Of a DNA stretch of 64,000 nucleotides, positions 13,481 to 23,666 are shown piece after piece. Position 1 is the stretch's first letter, and each line of letters starts with the position of its first letter. A program made the translations under genes and the position numbers. A model generated the notes under the pieces. That model ran no database searches. It was not told where the DNA came from and was given only the letters and a program-made list of their open reading frames with translations. The DNA lies in assembly GCA_045837725.1 (NCBI GenBank), contig JBEWZL010000272.1, positions 310,001 to 374,000 on the forward strand, given 5' to 3'. This DNA comes from Vermamoeba vermiformis (Eukaryota; Tubulinea; Echinamoebida).

Positions 13481-13511
13481 ATATCGATAGGGAAACGGTA
13501 CCTATCGATAT
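13481..13511. promoter_or_regulatory. Perfect inverted repeat with TATCGATA cores upstream of LARP4
   Basis: ATATCGATAGG at 13481-13491 and its exact reverse complement at 13501-13511 are separated by nine bases. It lies 100 bp upstream of the LARP4 start codon, so it is placed to be a promoter element. The core TATCGATA equals the animal DRE/BEAF-type site, but that link is only by resemblance. The same octamer recurs near 41075, between the two Rab genes. Confidence 0.5.
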
Positions 13512-13877
13512 GATTTATCGGTTCATGATGCTTACCTTGTTTTACGATATTATTACAATTTATAGTCGTCGACTGCCGATTTGGTAATCTGTTATCTGCT
13601 TGGACTGGTCGTGAAACACCAATCGTATTTACAAAAACAAATGATGAGGGAAAAAAAGCGTCCTTAGTACTGAGAAGAACTCTCTCGGTATTAGCCTTTC
13701 TTCACGCAGTGAAAACAAACAAAGCAAAGAGAAGCGCGAATCGAATTTTTCACGCAAAAAAAACCGGCCAAAAAATTCAGGCCAAAATCACCCTGAACTT
13801 CCGTGGATCGGATAATTAGAGCAAATTCCATCGATTAAGCAGACAAGTACTCCTTAATAGTATTCAAACTCAACACG

Positions 13878-14012
13878 ATGCCTTCATTCGAAAGTCAGGT
13901 CGGATCCACTACTTACTATTTTGTTGCTACCTTGGTTATTTTACACTTGGCAGCTCTCGTATCCTTATCTTACATATTTTATACGAATTTTGCACGAGAA
14001 ATTAATCGATAG
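13878..14012 (+). CDS. Possible 44-residue single-pass membrane protein
   Basis: ATG at 13878 opens a 45-codon frame ending TAG at 14010-14012. The product has a short polar N-terminus (MPSFESQVGS), one hydrophobic span of about 25 residues (TYYFVATLVILHLAALVSLS) and a basic end (NFAREINR). This layout matches small membrane subunits of ER or mitochondrial complexes, but I recognise no family. It sits between the divergent LARP4 and WD40 genes. The ATG context CACGATGCC is ordinary. It could be a chance frame, or one exon of a longer gene. Confidence 0.4.
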   Translation: MPSFESQVGSTTYYFVATLVILHLAALVSLSYIFYTNFAREINR

Positions 14013-14494
14013 AATAGCACACTAGCCTCAATCTAGTGCTGTCTATCAAAAATGCTAGAAAAATATTACGAAAAAGTTTCCTTCATTATTACTCGTATAT
14101 TAATTATGCCACATTAATTTGATGATAAATATGGTTGTTATTCCTTAATTCCAGCGCTAGGGTTATTACGTTTACAGACTCGCAACAGATCGAACTCCAG
14201 GCTCTGGTGGTGTAGCAACAATTGACACGAGAAAGGATAAATGACACTGTAGATAATAAATGTTTGTTTCATAGCAGATCTTGTCAAGGTAGCGAAGCCT
14301 TTCCAAGCCGATCAACTTGTCCGAAATTATCCGCAAGGTACAGTTGCTATTTTATGCTCTTGCTCGATAAAGAAATTCTTGTGGTGCTGTAATTGATCGA
14401 ATACCAAGAAATGTCACAGTTCCCGCCCAATTCAAAAATCATTATTCCATTTGAAACGGCTAGGCAACTTGAATCCAGCAGATGAGGCGATAAA
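14013..14494. other. Intergenic upstream of WD40 gene
   Basis: About 480 bases without a convincing gene. It contains an E2F-like TTCCCGCC at 14420-14427, some 70 bp ahead of the WD40 start codon, and otherwise no recognised motif. Confidence 0.45.
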
Positions 14495-16649
14495 ATGAAT
14501 TTCAACACGGAAGCCAGTAAGTCATATTCTTATATGCTATTACAAAGCTAATGATAGCGCTTAGAGGTGTTTCCTAATTTTATCAAGACAAAACCAGCTC
14601 TGGATGATAATCATGACGATAAAATATTTTCTACGACAGAGAATCGATCGTAAGTATTAATGCAAGACCTAATTATAGCAAAGTACAGTTACAAATCAAG
14701 CAAAAAATATTTTTTGTATTTTGTATTGACACGCTTTTAGATTTCCAAAAGAGCTGTTGTTCAGTCAAGCCACAGGCTTAGTATCGAAGAAATTTTCAAA
14801 GAATATTCGAAAGAAGTTATTAACTTCCTACAATTTGGTACGTCATGAGATCCTCATTCTCGTCTTCTTACCGCTTAATAGGACGGATTTATTGAAGAAA
14901 TGGAATCTCACGAGACATTCGATAAGTACGTATAAATATGCCTGGGCAAGCCCTTGAACTAATGAGATCTAGGCCTTACGTTTCGGATCTTGCCTTCGAT
15001 AATGTTGGTGAGCTATTTGTATCCGCCAGTACCTCAGGAGTGATCGAAATATTCAATTTTTACCAATACTTGCAATCTTCGCACCGATTCCGACGTTCTA
15101 CGGCTTACAAAAGTACCATTCAAGAGTTGCAGGCAGCACAGTTACAAGCGAGCCAGATCCGTTCCAAGAAACGAAAACGTGAATATGACGATGACGAACA
15201 CGTTGCAAAGAGACCTAAAAGCGAGTCTATAGTACGAATGCAACGGCTATTGGATTTGTACAATAGACCTACTATCGCAAATGAGGACAAAGAAAACAAT
15301 CAAAATCTGTTCAATTTGCGTGGAAATAGCAACCAAAATTCTGCAACAGATATTATATACGATGATATAATGGACGTTGATGAGCCCACGCCTAAAGAAA
15401 CATTTCAAGCCAAAAGTTTGCAACGACAAATCACTGCCTTGCAAGAACGGCTCAAATTTAAGTACACAGAGCCCTCGATTACTTATCAGACGTAAGTGCC
15501 ATATATTTTAATGAAGAAATGGTACTTATAATAATATAGGAGGTACAAGGCGAGCAGTGTTCGGTGGAGTCCTGCGAACCAAGATCTAATGTTCACTGGC
15601 TTTCTTAATTACAACAAAATTTTCGTGTAAGCACGTATATCGTGTTCTATTATGCATTATTTAACACTTTGGTAGCTATGATATTGCCCTGGACATACCA
15701 GATCCAGTTGGTCAGTTTAGCACCCCTGGTTCCGGCACCAATGACTTAGCTTTCTTACCAAGTATGATATATATTTTATAGATGCCGAGTATTGATATAT
15801 TTTTAGATCGAGAGAACGGAGTATTTGCAGGAGGAAGAGACGGAGTGCTCCGAATGTACGATCAGAACTCGCAGTTCGATCGACCGAGCATGTCTTTCAC
15901 AGCACCGAATCAAGCCAATGCTATTAATAGTATCGAGCCGGCGATAGATGGAAACAAAATATATCTAGTGCATCCTGAGTAAGTTCAAGCATAAGTCTAA
16001 AATATGCAGTAAAGTAGCGGATCTGATCTATTAATCTTTAGTTCTTCGGCAACGATTTGGGACATTAGAATAGCACAGAGGCCAGTAGATGTATTATCAA
16101 TGACTTCTATAATGTTCAAAGCGATATACCCTGTCGTAAGTATTTTTAGCATCGTTCGATCTGGATCGGATCACTGATTAGCTGCCATTTTAGAGTCGAC
16201 CAGGACAATTGCTATCAATCAAATCAGTACCCTATGACGATCAGTTGTTGGCAGTGGGCATGGGAAACTGTAGTGGTATTCTAAATCTCGTCACGAAACA
16301 GTTCAAGTCCTGTGGATTGCTGAAAAAAGACACTGAAGCAACTGCTGGCGAATCATTTTTACGAGGCAGATCTGGCTTTTATGGTGACTTGTTCTACACT
16401 ACAGACCCACGTCATGATACGATAACCTATTACGGTAAGTCTACTTGCCAAGTCCTTCATCTTGAGACTAGCGTTAACCTTATCATAGATTTTCCAACCA
16501 ATCGAATCTCCAAGCCGTTCGCATCCGTTCGTGCATCTGGAAACATTACAGCAACTGCGAGACATCCAAAGTTCAATTTTGTATTGGCCGGTCTTGACGA
16601 TAATAGTACTGATGTACTAGGAGCCGTTCATTCTGAAGTGCAATTGTAA
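14495..16649 (+). CDS. WD40-repeat protein with nuclear-type basic insert
   Basis: Ten exons (14495-14516, 14565-14649, 14741-14837, 14882-14925, 14973-15491, 15540-15626, 15676-15761, 15807-15978, 16042-16135, 16194-16649) join in frame to 553 residues. WD40-type blades are seen as VSDLAFDNVGELFVSASTSG with IEIFNF, ASSVRWSPANQDLMFTGFLN, GVFAGGRDGVLRMYD and SATIWDIRIA. A roughly 130-residue insert after the first blade holds a bipartite-looking nuclear signal (RSKKRKREYDDDEHVAKRPK) and an acidic stretch, so the protein is probably nuclear. The N-terminal 85 residues carry a basic segment (KKFSKNIRKKLL). WD40 propellers are scaffolds; no specific complex can be assigned. An E2F-like site lies upstream at 14420. 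Confidence 0.75.
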
Positions 16650-16741
16650 ATACAAAGCGTATTTTTTAATTTCGCGGTTTTTTTTATTGCCGATCTGGCG
16701 AACACCACTGGACTAGCGCAGTCTATTTACGTTAACGCAAT

Positions 16742-18590
16742 ATGTTTTCTAGAACGGTAAGCAGTTTTGGTGGCCATTGTTCACTAAATAGTGAAACTGA
16801 ATTCACAATTTTTCAGCTCGCATCTAGATCTGCGCTAGCTCGCCTTCTAAAAAGTTCTAAAAAGGTAATTAAATACCATATAGTGATACTTATGTAAATT
16901 ATGCGTGCGAATCCTTATAATAATTGTGGTGCGATTTTTAAAAATAATTTTTAATTGTAGATCCAAGAAACAATACAGCTACGCCACTACTCGAAGAATA
17001 AAGGCAAAGAATATGTAGATAAAATAGTCAAGTTTGATTATAATAAGAAATACTTCGCTAATACGCCAATCGTATTGCAACGGTTTCCAGATGCCAGAGT
17101 AAGTTCACTTAATTAACGTATTATCAATATTTACCTCGTAAATGATGTTAAAAACAAATTTATAGCATTATATTTTGTATAAATCTGTCATAATTAACGA
17201 GATCTGATGTTTAGGGTCGAGTTCTATTCGCGAAGGAACGGATCGCAGCAGGACAAGTCATTTTAATTTCAAAGCCATATGCAATGACTGTGATAGATAA
17301 CTACAAGTCACAAGTATGCAGTAAATGTCATAATAAGCTCGAACTGGCCGAAGAAGTTATTCCAAGGTACGTCTGGATCCAAACAAAACCGACTAAACTT
17401 AAAAATAGCCCTTACTATTATTATTTATATATTACTATCATATGGATAATTTAATAATAGTACTGATTAATGGTTTATTAAAATAGCAAGTTTGTCAAGT
17501 CCCGTCAATATTGCTGTCGCCATTGTTACGAATCATCGGAATTATTGGATTTTTTAGAAGCGAAACCATTAAAGAGACTCAATATGATGCCTAAAAATTT
17601 CTTAAGACAAGCTGCTGGTGATAGGCAAGTAAAATTAGATCCAGATCTATTTTTGCATCCGAAAATTTTCTTGTTCTAACGACGTTATTTGTTACAGCAA
17701 GGATACGGCGGAATTAATTCTGAGAATTTTAACGAGAAAATTTATCGAAGAAAGACCGCGCTTGAATTTTAAGAATATTCCGTTGCCTCCAAAACTGACT
17801 GACGATGCAAAACCAAATGTCAATAATGACACTTCGGATCTGATTCAAGCATCGAACAAATCTAATTTTGGCGGGAAAAATGGAAGCAATAAAGAACCCT
17901 TATTCGAAGATGGATTAACTTACGAAGACGTTGAACGGTATGAAAAAGAAATGGATCTAGTTTCACATGAATTCTCTAATTATTTTACATAGACTAGTAG
18001 CTAATATGAGCACTGTACCTGAAAAAAGAGAAGATGAAACTGAAGAAATTGTAAAAGCTTTGCATCAGTGCATGGATCCGCGCATGTTAATCTCCGACGA
18101 TGAAATTCGCGAACTCGTTTGCAGAATTGATTGCAACAGCTTTGAAATCGATAAATACGAAAAAAGAATATTAATGGAGCAAGATGTTCCGGATAATAGT
18201 GTTCCTAAGCCAACCGATGTATCTTCTGGTCATGGGTACGACATCCAGATCCGGATCTGTCACAGATCTAACGATATTATTATAGGCTGTATTTAACAGC
18301 GTCATATTTTAATCATTCGTGTACGCCAAACTGCAAATTTTATCACGACATGGACTGCAATCTTGTCATCGAATCACGGCGAGTAATTGATGCGGGTAAG
18401 AAGATCAAATTAGACATTAAAATGGCTAGATATTGATGGTTTTGGTATTATAGGTGAAGAATTGACTATATCGTATGGTCTTGGCGTAAATGGCAATGAA
18501 GAAATTGATGAAATTCGAGACATTTGCAAGCGAGAAGTTCAAAAGACATTCAGATTCAGTTGTAATTGCACTACAACGAAGAAAAATTAA
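16742..18590 (+). CDS. SMYD-type SET-domain lysine methyltransferase
   Basis: Nine exons (16742-16756, 16817-16864, 16961-17098, 17215-17366, 17487-17624, 17698-17937, 17993-18235, 18286-18395, 18454-18590) give 406 residues in frame. GRVLFAKERIAAGQVILISK is the N-terminal SET strand, an MYND-like Cys cluster is inserted (QVCSKCHNKL ... QYCCRHCYES), and the SET core follows: GLYLTASYFNHSCTPNCKFY and AGEELTISYG, including the NHSC and ELxxSY cofactor-binding signatures. The post-SET end is FRFSCNCTTTKKN and then stop, so the last zinc-binding Cys is missing or lies in an unseen exon. The N-terminus (MFSRTLASRSALARLLKSSK) looks like a mitochondrial presequence. The intron after 17624 has a GC donor. 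Product: S-adenosylmethionine-dependent protein lysine methyltransferase. Confidence 0.85.
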
Positions 18591-18835
18591 TATCCTTTGT
18601 ACAAAAAAGGCTATTCGATCGAAATCGCGTAATAGAACCAAACCCCAACCCTTAAGCAAGTATTGCAGACCTATCAAGTCAAATGCGGCTTCCTAAAATG
18701 GTAATAAAACTGAATCGCCCTCGATATTATGCTTAATACGATAATATTATCAGTAAAAACTGTATTCTTGTAAAGCTATCTTCTATCTACATTTTATTTC
18801 AGGGTTTGTTTTTAAGGTACATTTGAGGTCCTCGT

Positions 18836-19054
18836 TTAAGCGTGCTTAGCTTGTTCCTTGTAGTGATCGGCCTTGACACCAGAGACAGTTTCTTTGACCT
18901 TCTCGCTGATGGCATGACCGCCAGCTTCAACGCGCTCAGTGGCGGATCTGTTCGAGTCCATGGCTCGATCCTTCGCAGATTCGGCTTGAGCGTGGTGACC
19001 TATCTCAGAGACTTTGTTGGTAACGGCGTTAGCGGCGTTCTTAATGGTTTCCAT
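18836..19054 (-). CDS. Grg1/CCG-1-like small stress protein
   Basis: A 72-residue, intronless, hydrophilic protein starting METIKNAANAVTNKVSE and containing AKDRAMDSNRSATERVEAGG, HAISEKVKET and ADHYKEQAKHA. This layout (AAN-V, AKDSN, KADxHKEAAK-type ending) matches the fungal glucose-repressible/clock-controlled Grg1/CCG-1 family, small LEA-like proteins induced by starvation and stress. It is predicted helical and soluble. A TATAAAAAG box lies about 60 bp upstream on the minus strand (19112-19120), consistent with an inducible promoter. The start at 19052-19054 is the only in-frame ATG ahead of the conserved part. The function of the family is not established. Confidence 0.72.
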   Translation of the reverse strand: METIKNAANAVTNKVSEIGHHAQAESAKDRAMDSNRSATERVEAGGHAISEKVKETVSGVKADHYKEQAKHA

Positions 19055-19595
19055 TGTTGTTGTTGAGTGTTTTGATTGGTTTTGTTGAATGAATCGAAAC
19101 GACAGCGTTGTCTTTTTATATTTTCGATTCTTTCCGTTGCATAAGCCATAATTGGTAATCCATAGTTATTTCCCTCGAGTTCTACGAGAATTGCACCACG
19201 AAGAGACATCAAAAGCACGTGCTGTCAAAACTGCTCGACATCCACTCGAGTTTTCGATTGAACTTCGGCCCACAGTTATGTTATTTGTTGCTCATTTGTA
19301 CAAGGACATCACAGCCACAACTCTCTTACCGTCGTACGGTATTGGGAAGCTATGAGATGTCAGCCGGATTTTACGTTCAGGATGCGTGTTTACCAGGTGC
19401 TGCACTCTTCAAAGGCAAAACCCCTTTAACGTGAATTTTGACATATTAATTAATTGTTTGGTTTGAGCAATGTCGCGCTACTACAAGCTCCGACAAGTGC
19501 AATAACAAAAGATATTCCAAACGGTTTGTTATTTCGAATTTTCTGGTCGTAGAGTAGAGGACATATTATAATATATTACTCTTTATGTACATAAT
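19055..19595. other. Divergent promoter region
   Basis: About 540 bases between the Grg1-like gene (-) and the F-box gene (+). It holds the TATAAAAAG at 19112-19120 (minus strand). Short open frames are present, none convincing. Confidence 0.45.
19112..19120 (-). promoter_or_regulatory. TATA box of the Grg1-like gene
   Basis: TATAAAAAG on the minus strand, 58 bp before the start codon at 19054. It is one of the clearest TATA boxes in the window and fits a strongly induced stress gene. Confidence 0.5.
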
Positions 19596-21073
19596 ATGAT
19601 GGAGTTGCTGGGAGACGATGTAATTTATGAATTAACGTGTTGGATGTCTGTCAAGGAGCTGCTAGCATTCGGGCAAACAAATAAGCGATTTTTAAATATA
19701 ACTAGCGATGAACACTTGTGGTATGTATTATAGATAATTAATAGAAAGGCTTGGAATGGAATTCTAATTTTTTTAAATTTCTTTTTTAAAAATCAAATAT
19801 CCAGAGCCAAGCTTGATTTAAATAGCACCATATAATACTAAAATAGCCCTTATTTTATTTATTACAATAAATAATATCGCAGAATTTGTTTTTTTCTTAA
19901 CCTTGTTGATGTCTCCTTGGTCCAAATACTTAACTAATGTTCTCTCAATACAAATAGGAGGAAATATGAAGATAAATTAATGCACGAGATATATACACCG
20001 GGTGAAGATGAAGAACCTTTTCCTGATGAATTCAAATCCGAAACGATGAAAACTCGGATTCGATTTCTGACCAATTGGAACGATTACAGGTACCTAAATA
20101 TACTTGATTATATTTTATATGTCCTTATACTTCTTCGTTATAGTAAAGAAAATGGTACAGCACTTGCAAGTATACGCGATTGGGCTTATTATGTTAAACG
20201 ACCATTGTGGGGACTGGATCTGCTCATTAGGACTCTTTTTCGCGATGATATTATTATCAATAGGTATAATATATATTATATGTCCAATTCAAACGTCTAA
20301 AATTTCCTTTTCTCGTCAGAACGGATCAAAGTAATGTACCAGCTAAATCTGGATCAAGCCTCATGGAATCTTTTCTCGACGATTAAATATGTATATGATA
20401 CTGAAGGCATTGGTGGCTATTTTTCAGGCTGGCCATATCGCCTAATGCTGGTGGCTCCGTTTTTAGTTGGCGGATCTTTTCGTCGTTATTCAGTTTTGAC
20501 AATTTATTTTTCTTCTGGCCTGGAATTAAGAACGCAATTAGGATATCATATAGATAGTTATCTTAATTTCGTTACCAATATCGCCGTTCTCCTGTTTCTA
20601 AGTAAGATTTCGAAATTTTTTGTCGGATTTGATCTTCAAAACTAATCTGATATGATGCAGGTGCATTCTTGAACAAAAGATTAAGAGGTTTTAAGCAAAA
20701 AATGGCGCTTTCACCTTCAATATTCTCAAGGGATAATATTCTTAAGCACGTAAGTTGAAAATTTCGATCCAGATCTCTTGGTGCCTAATTTTTTTATATT
20801 TTTCTGCAGATTTTTATCTATTTAAATGAAACTATAGCTTTGTATATGCAATGTTGCCAATTCAACGCATTCCAAGCCATATTCAACTTCATTTGGTCCT
20901 TGTTCTCGCGGATGTGGCTTGGCTTTGCGCTTTACGGCGTTAGACTACTCGTACAAAAGGCTCAATATGAAGCGATTAAATATAAATCAAAATTATCCGA
21001 TATTGAGAAGGAAAAGAAGATCTACAAAAAGTACTTGAACAAACCTTTTCAAATTAAGAAATTACGGGTCTGA
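19596..21073 (+). CDS. F-box-like protein with hydrophobic C-terminal half
   Basis: The first exon (19596-19720) encodes an F-box-like segment, MMELLGDDVIYELTCWMSVK then LLAFGQTNKRFLNITSDEHLW. Exon 2 is 19958-20089 and exon 3 starts at 20144. The end of exon 3 is ambiguous: joining donor 20155 or 20170 to acceptor 20319 keeps the frame (300 or 305 residues), whereas the donor at 20264 would break it. Later exons are 20320-20601, 20661-20749 and 20810-21073. The C-terminal two thirds carries several hydrophobic, possibly membrane-spanning stretches (RLMLVAPFLVGGSF, FNFIWSLFSRMWLGFALYGV) and ends in a lysine-rich coil. ERIKVMYQ or KRIKVMYQ with an EGIGGYFSGWP segment faintly recalls mitochondrial carriers, but this is not a solid match. 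Confidence 0.55.
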
Positions 21074-21304
21074 AAATAAAACACGAATACTGGTTACGGC
21101 TCATATGACGTAACTTGCATATTAAATAACAATATACTTATCTTACAGCGCTTAAAATAGACGAATGGGCACGAAAAATTCTGATTACCATACTAGGAAA
21201 GAATTTCTTCTTAGTGACCCGGGTCCATCCGGTCGCAAAGCTTTTCGGCAATGTCACGATGAATAATTTAATATAAGATGAGCCTTTATTACTAATAATA
21301 ATTC

Positions 21305-22379
21305 TTAAAGCAAAAGAACGAATCCGGCTGCTAACGAGAAAATTCCGGCAACGACTGAAGATCCCGCTGCTACTTTGCCTTTAGGAGTGGCTGTCGGAGT
21401 GGTAGAAGCAACAGGCGCAGTAGGAGCTGTAGGAATATTAGAACCAGTTGGAGAATCAGAAGGCGGATTTGATGCGATCGGGACAGTGGGTGGATTCGAA
21501 TCAATAGGAGGATTTGATACTATAGGCGTACCTGTAGGAGTATTTTGAGCAACAGGACTGGCTACTGGAGCTGCGGTGGTGGGTGCTGCGGTTGGCGGGG
21601 TTGCGCAAAAATTTTGACCCAAAAGACTATCGCTAACAGCGCACTGAGCCGAGGTAAACTGGTAATTATAGTTGTATGCACATGCAACGCTAAGACCAAA
21701 GTCAAAAGAGACGCCAGTGTTGTCGCATTTGGAGATCAAAAAAGTGGCCCATCCGTTGTTTGCAAGAGGAGCCGCAACGCACGTAGATAGTTGGCCTATA
21801 AAATAATAAATTGTTAATTTGGAGCATCAAAATATTAAAGTTTGGAACTAGACTAGCTTGTTTTGCGTGTCACATCCTTAAATTTTTTTTTTGACGGTTT
21901 AATTCAACGTACCTCCATATAAATTTAACCTATTGCAGTCGGCAGTGTTCGTAGACGAAAGGTGACCGAAGTAAGGAAAGCCCATAGAGTTGAAATTCGG
22001 ATCGAGGGTACTCGAGTTATCGTAAGTGTAGTAGATGGAGTACGAGGAGTCCGCTAAGGTGCAATTGATAGTGCGATTACCCACGGAGTCACCAGCAGGC
22101 TATAAAAAGAATTAAGCATCAGTTTGAACTAAAGCGGTTGGATTTTAACCGGATGCCAAAAAACAAAATCTTTGAAAAAATTTAACGTTTGCAAAAATCA
22201 TGAATCTCCAATATTTATAATCATTTAGCAATACTTACATCTATCCAAGCGAATCCAATTTGGTTAGCGCTGGCACAATCTGATGAAGAATACATCCGGT
22301 AAAGTCCTCCGTTTCCTGCAGCAGCGACTAAGCCTACGCAAGCCAATAATAAAGCAGATACGACTACTGATGCTTTCAT
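21305..22379 (-). CDS. Secreted protein with Pro/Thr stalk and GPI-type C-terminus
   Basis: Three exons. Start ATG at 22377-22379 gives a signal peptide (MKASVVVSALLLACVGLVAA) followed by a Cys-containing ectodomain (GGLYRMYSSSDCASANQIGF, GNRTINCTLADSSY, GQLSTCVAAPLANNGWATF) with several N-glycosylation sequons. Residues after about 170 form a Pro/Thr/Ser-rich stalk with repeated SNPPxDSNPPT and TPTGTP units. The last 20 residues are hydrophobic with no charged tail (VVAGIFSLAAGFVLLL), as in GPI-anchored precursors. Expected at the cell surface. Similar small Cys-rich GPI proteins are common in amoebae; no enzyme motif is visible. Confidence 0.72.
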
Positions 22380-22662
22380 GGTGTTGATAGTTAAAGATAC
22401 TTCGGCTAAATAAAATTGAACGTTTAAAAGCTTAGCGAGCACGTGGTATTTTTCAGGAACGTAAAGTTTCTTAAAAGACGCGTTTTTAAATGAATATAAG
22501 CTACGTATTATGAATAAGATCACAATCAAGAATTATGTTATTCACTTCTTATATGAAAATAATACCCGGTATACTTTTGTAAAGGCATGCAAGATCTGCT
22601 ATATACAGTTGCGTAACGTTTGCAAACATTATTAACCGCGTCATATTTAAGGAGAATTATTG

Positions 22663-22850
22663 TTAACCGGGCTCAAATCCCCCCGTAAACCGTTTTATAA
22701 AACTGTTCAAATTAAATTTAAGTTTTGATTTTATGCAATTGTTTAATTTCCGAAGCGATTTAGAACTTTTTAATTTATTTTGTTGAAAGAATTCGATAAA
22801 TTAAAAATTTTAATAATAATTAAACATTTTAATTAATCAATACTGGCGGT
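22663..22850 (+). repeat. Left terminal inverted repeat of foldback element
   Basis: Well-conserved outer part of the left arm. It pairs with 23415-23602 in reverse complement with a few mismatches and small gaps in AT-rich stretches. Confidence 0.72.
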
Positions 22851-23414
22851 GCGATGCATTGCCCTCGCCCGTTAGCAATAGTAATATCACACGTATTTAG
22901 GGAAGTATATAATATTTATTTAACGTTGCAATACAAATATACAGTACGATCAGCGGGACAGCTGTTGTGCACTTGTGAGTGTCAGTAGCGGTGGTAGGTT
23001 CACTTACCCAAGGCGCCGTGTATCGTGTGGTTTTGTGGCTTACTTCGTGATTAAACTTTGAAAAATGAACGGAAAAGATTCTGCGGTGACGTCAAGCTCC
23101 TTCCAAATATGGTCAAAATGGCCAAATTCATAGGAAATTCTTGTCCGAAAACTAGAATGACCAATCGTTAGCGAGCTTTGATTCGTTGTCACCGCAAGTC
23201 ATGTTTTTCATTGTCAAAGTCAGCACAAGCCACGTAGCCACACGACGCACTGCACTTGGGTAAGTTTATCGCTAATGACACACGAGCAAGCAGAGCAACC
23301 AGCCGCCTTGAACTGTCGTACTGTGCATTGTAATTGCAACGCTAAATAAAATTACGTTCACTAAATACTAGTGTCTTATTCACTGAAGCCACGTGCCGAA
23401 CGTGACCGCGAGCA

Positions 23415-23602
23415 CCGCTGGTATCAATTAATTAAAATGTTTAATTATTATTAACATTTTAAATTTACAAATTCTTTCAATAAAATGTAGAAATCGAAGT
23501 TCTAAATCGCTTCGCAAATTAAACATTTGAATAAAATTAAAACTTTAATTTAATTTGAACAGTTTTATAAAACAGTTTACGGGGGGATTTGAGCCCGGTT
23601 AA
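23415..23602 (-). repeat. Right terminal inverted repeat of foldback element
   Basis: Reverse complement of 22663-22850. The terminal 40 bases match with a single substitution (GTAAACC versus GTAAACT). The boundary is set by the TTAA at 23599-23602. Confidence 0.72.
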
Positions 23603-23666
23603 CAATATGATAATTTTTAAATACGCTAATAAATTATTTTAATTTTCAAGTGTCAACAAGTTTCAA

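Larger units (their letters stand above)
22663..23602. mobile_element. Foldback (long inverted repeat) element flanked by TTAA
   Basis: The two ends are inverted copies: TTAACCGGGCTCAAATCCCC at 22663 and its reverse complement ending at 23602, with the match continuing through GTTTTATAAAACTGTTCAAA. Similarity then decays but reappears throughout (for example CACTTACCCAAG and CGTTGCAAT in matching order), so nearly the whole element is one imperfect palindrome with arms of about 410-425 bp and a loop of about 97 bp (23091-23187). Arms meet at GCGGTGAC (23083-23090) and GTCACCGC (23188-23195). TTAA at both borders is the piggyBac-type target site. There is no open reading frame of note, so it would be non-autonomous. 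Flanks read ATTATTG before and CAATATG after, giving a palindromic target site if the element is removed. Confidence 0.75.

Noticed and set aside
20260-20322. A second AT-AC intron in the F-box gene
   Set aside because: It keeps frame, but canonical GT-AG donors at 20155 or 20170 also do, so a rare intron type is not needed here.
20104-20334. A hydrophobic 76-codon frame overlapping exon 3 of the F-box gene
   Set aside because: It is in a frame that joins neither the upstream nor the downstream exon and probably reflects AT-rich intron sequence.
19980-21073. Mitochondrial carrier protein
   Set aside because: ERIKVMYQ and EGIGGYFSGWP recall the carrier signature, but three repeats with PxD/ExxK motifs are not present.
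22668-22690. A tRNA B-box-like GGCTCAAATCC inside the terminal repeat
   Set aside because: No A box, acceptor stem or cloverleaf can be drawn around it, and it is part of the palindromic repeat. A tRNA origin is not supported.
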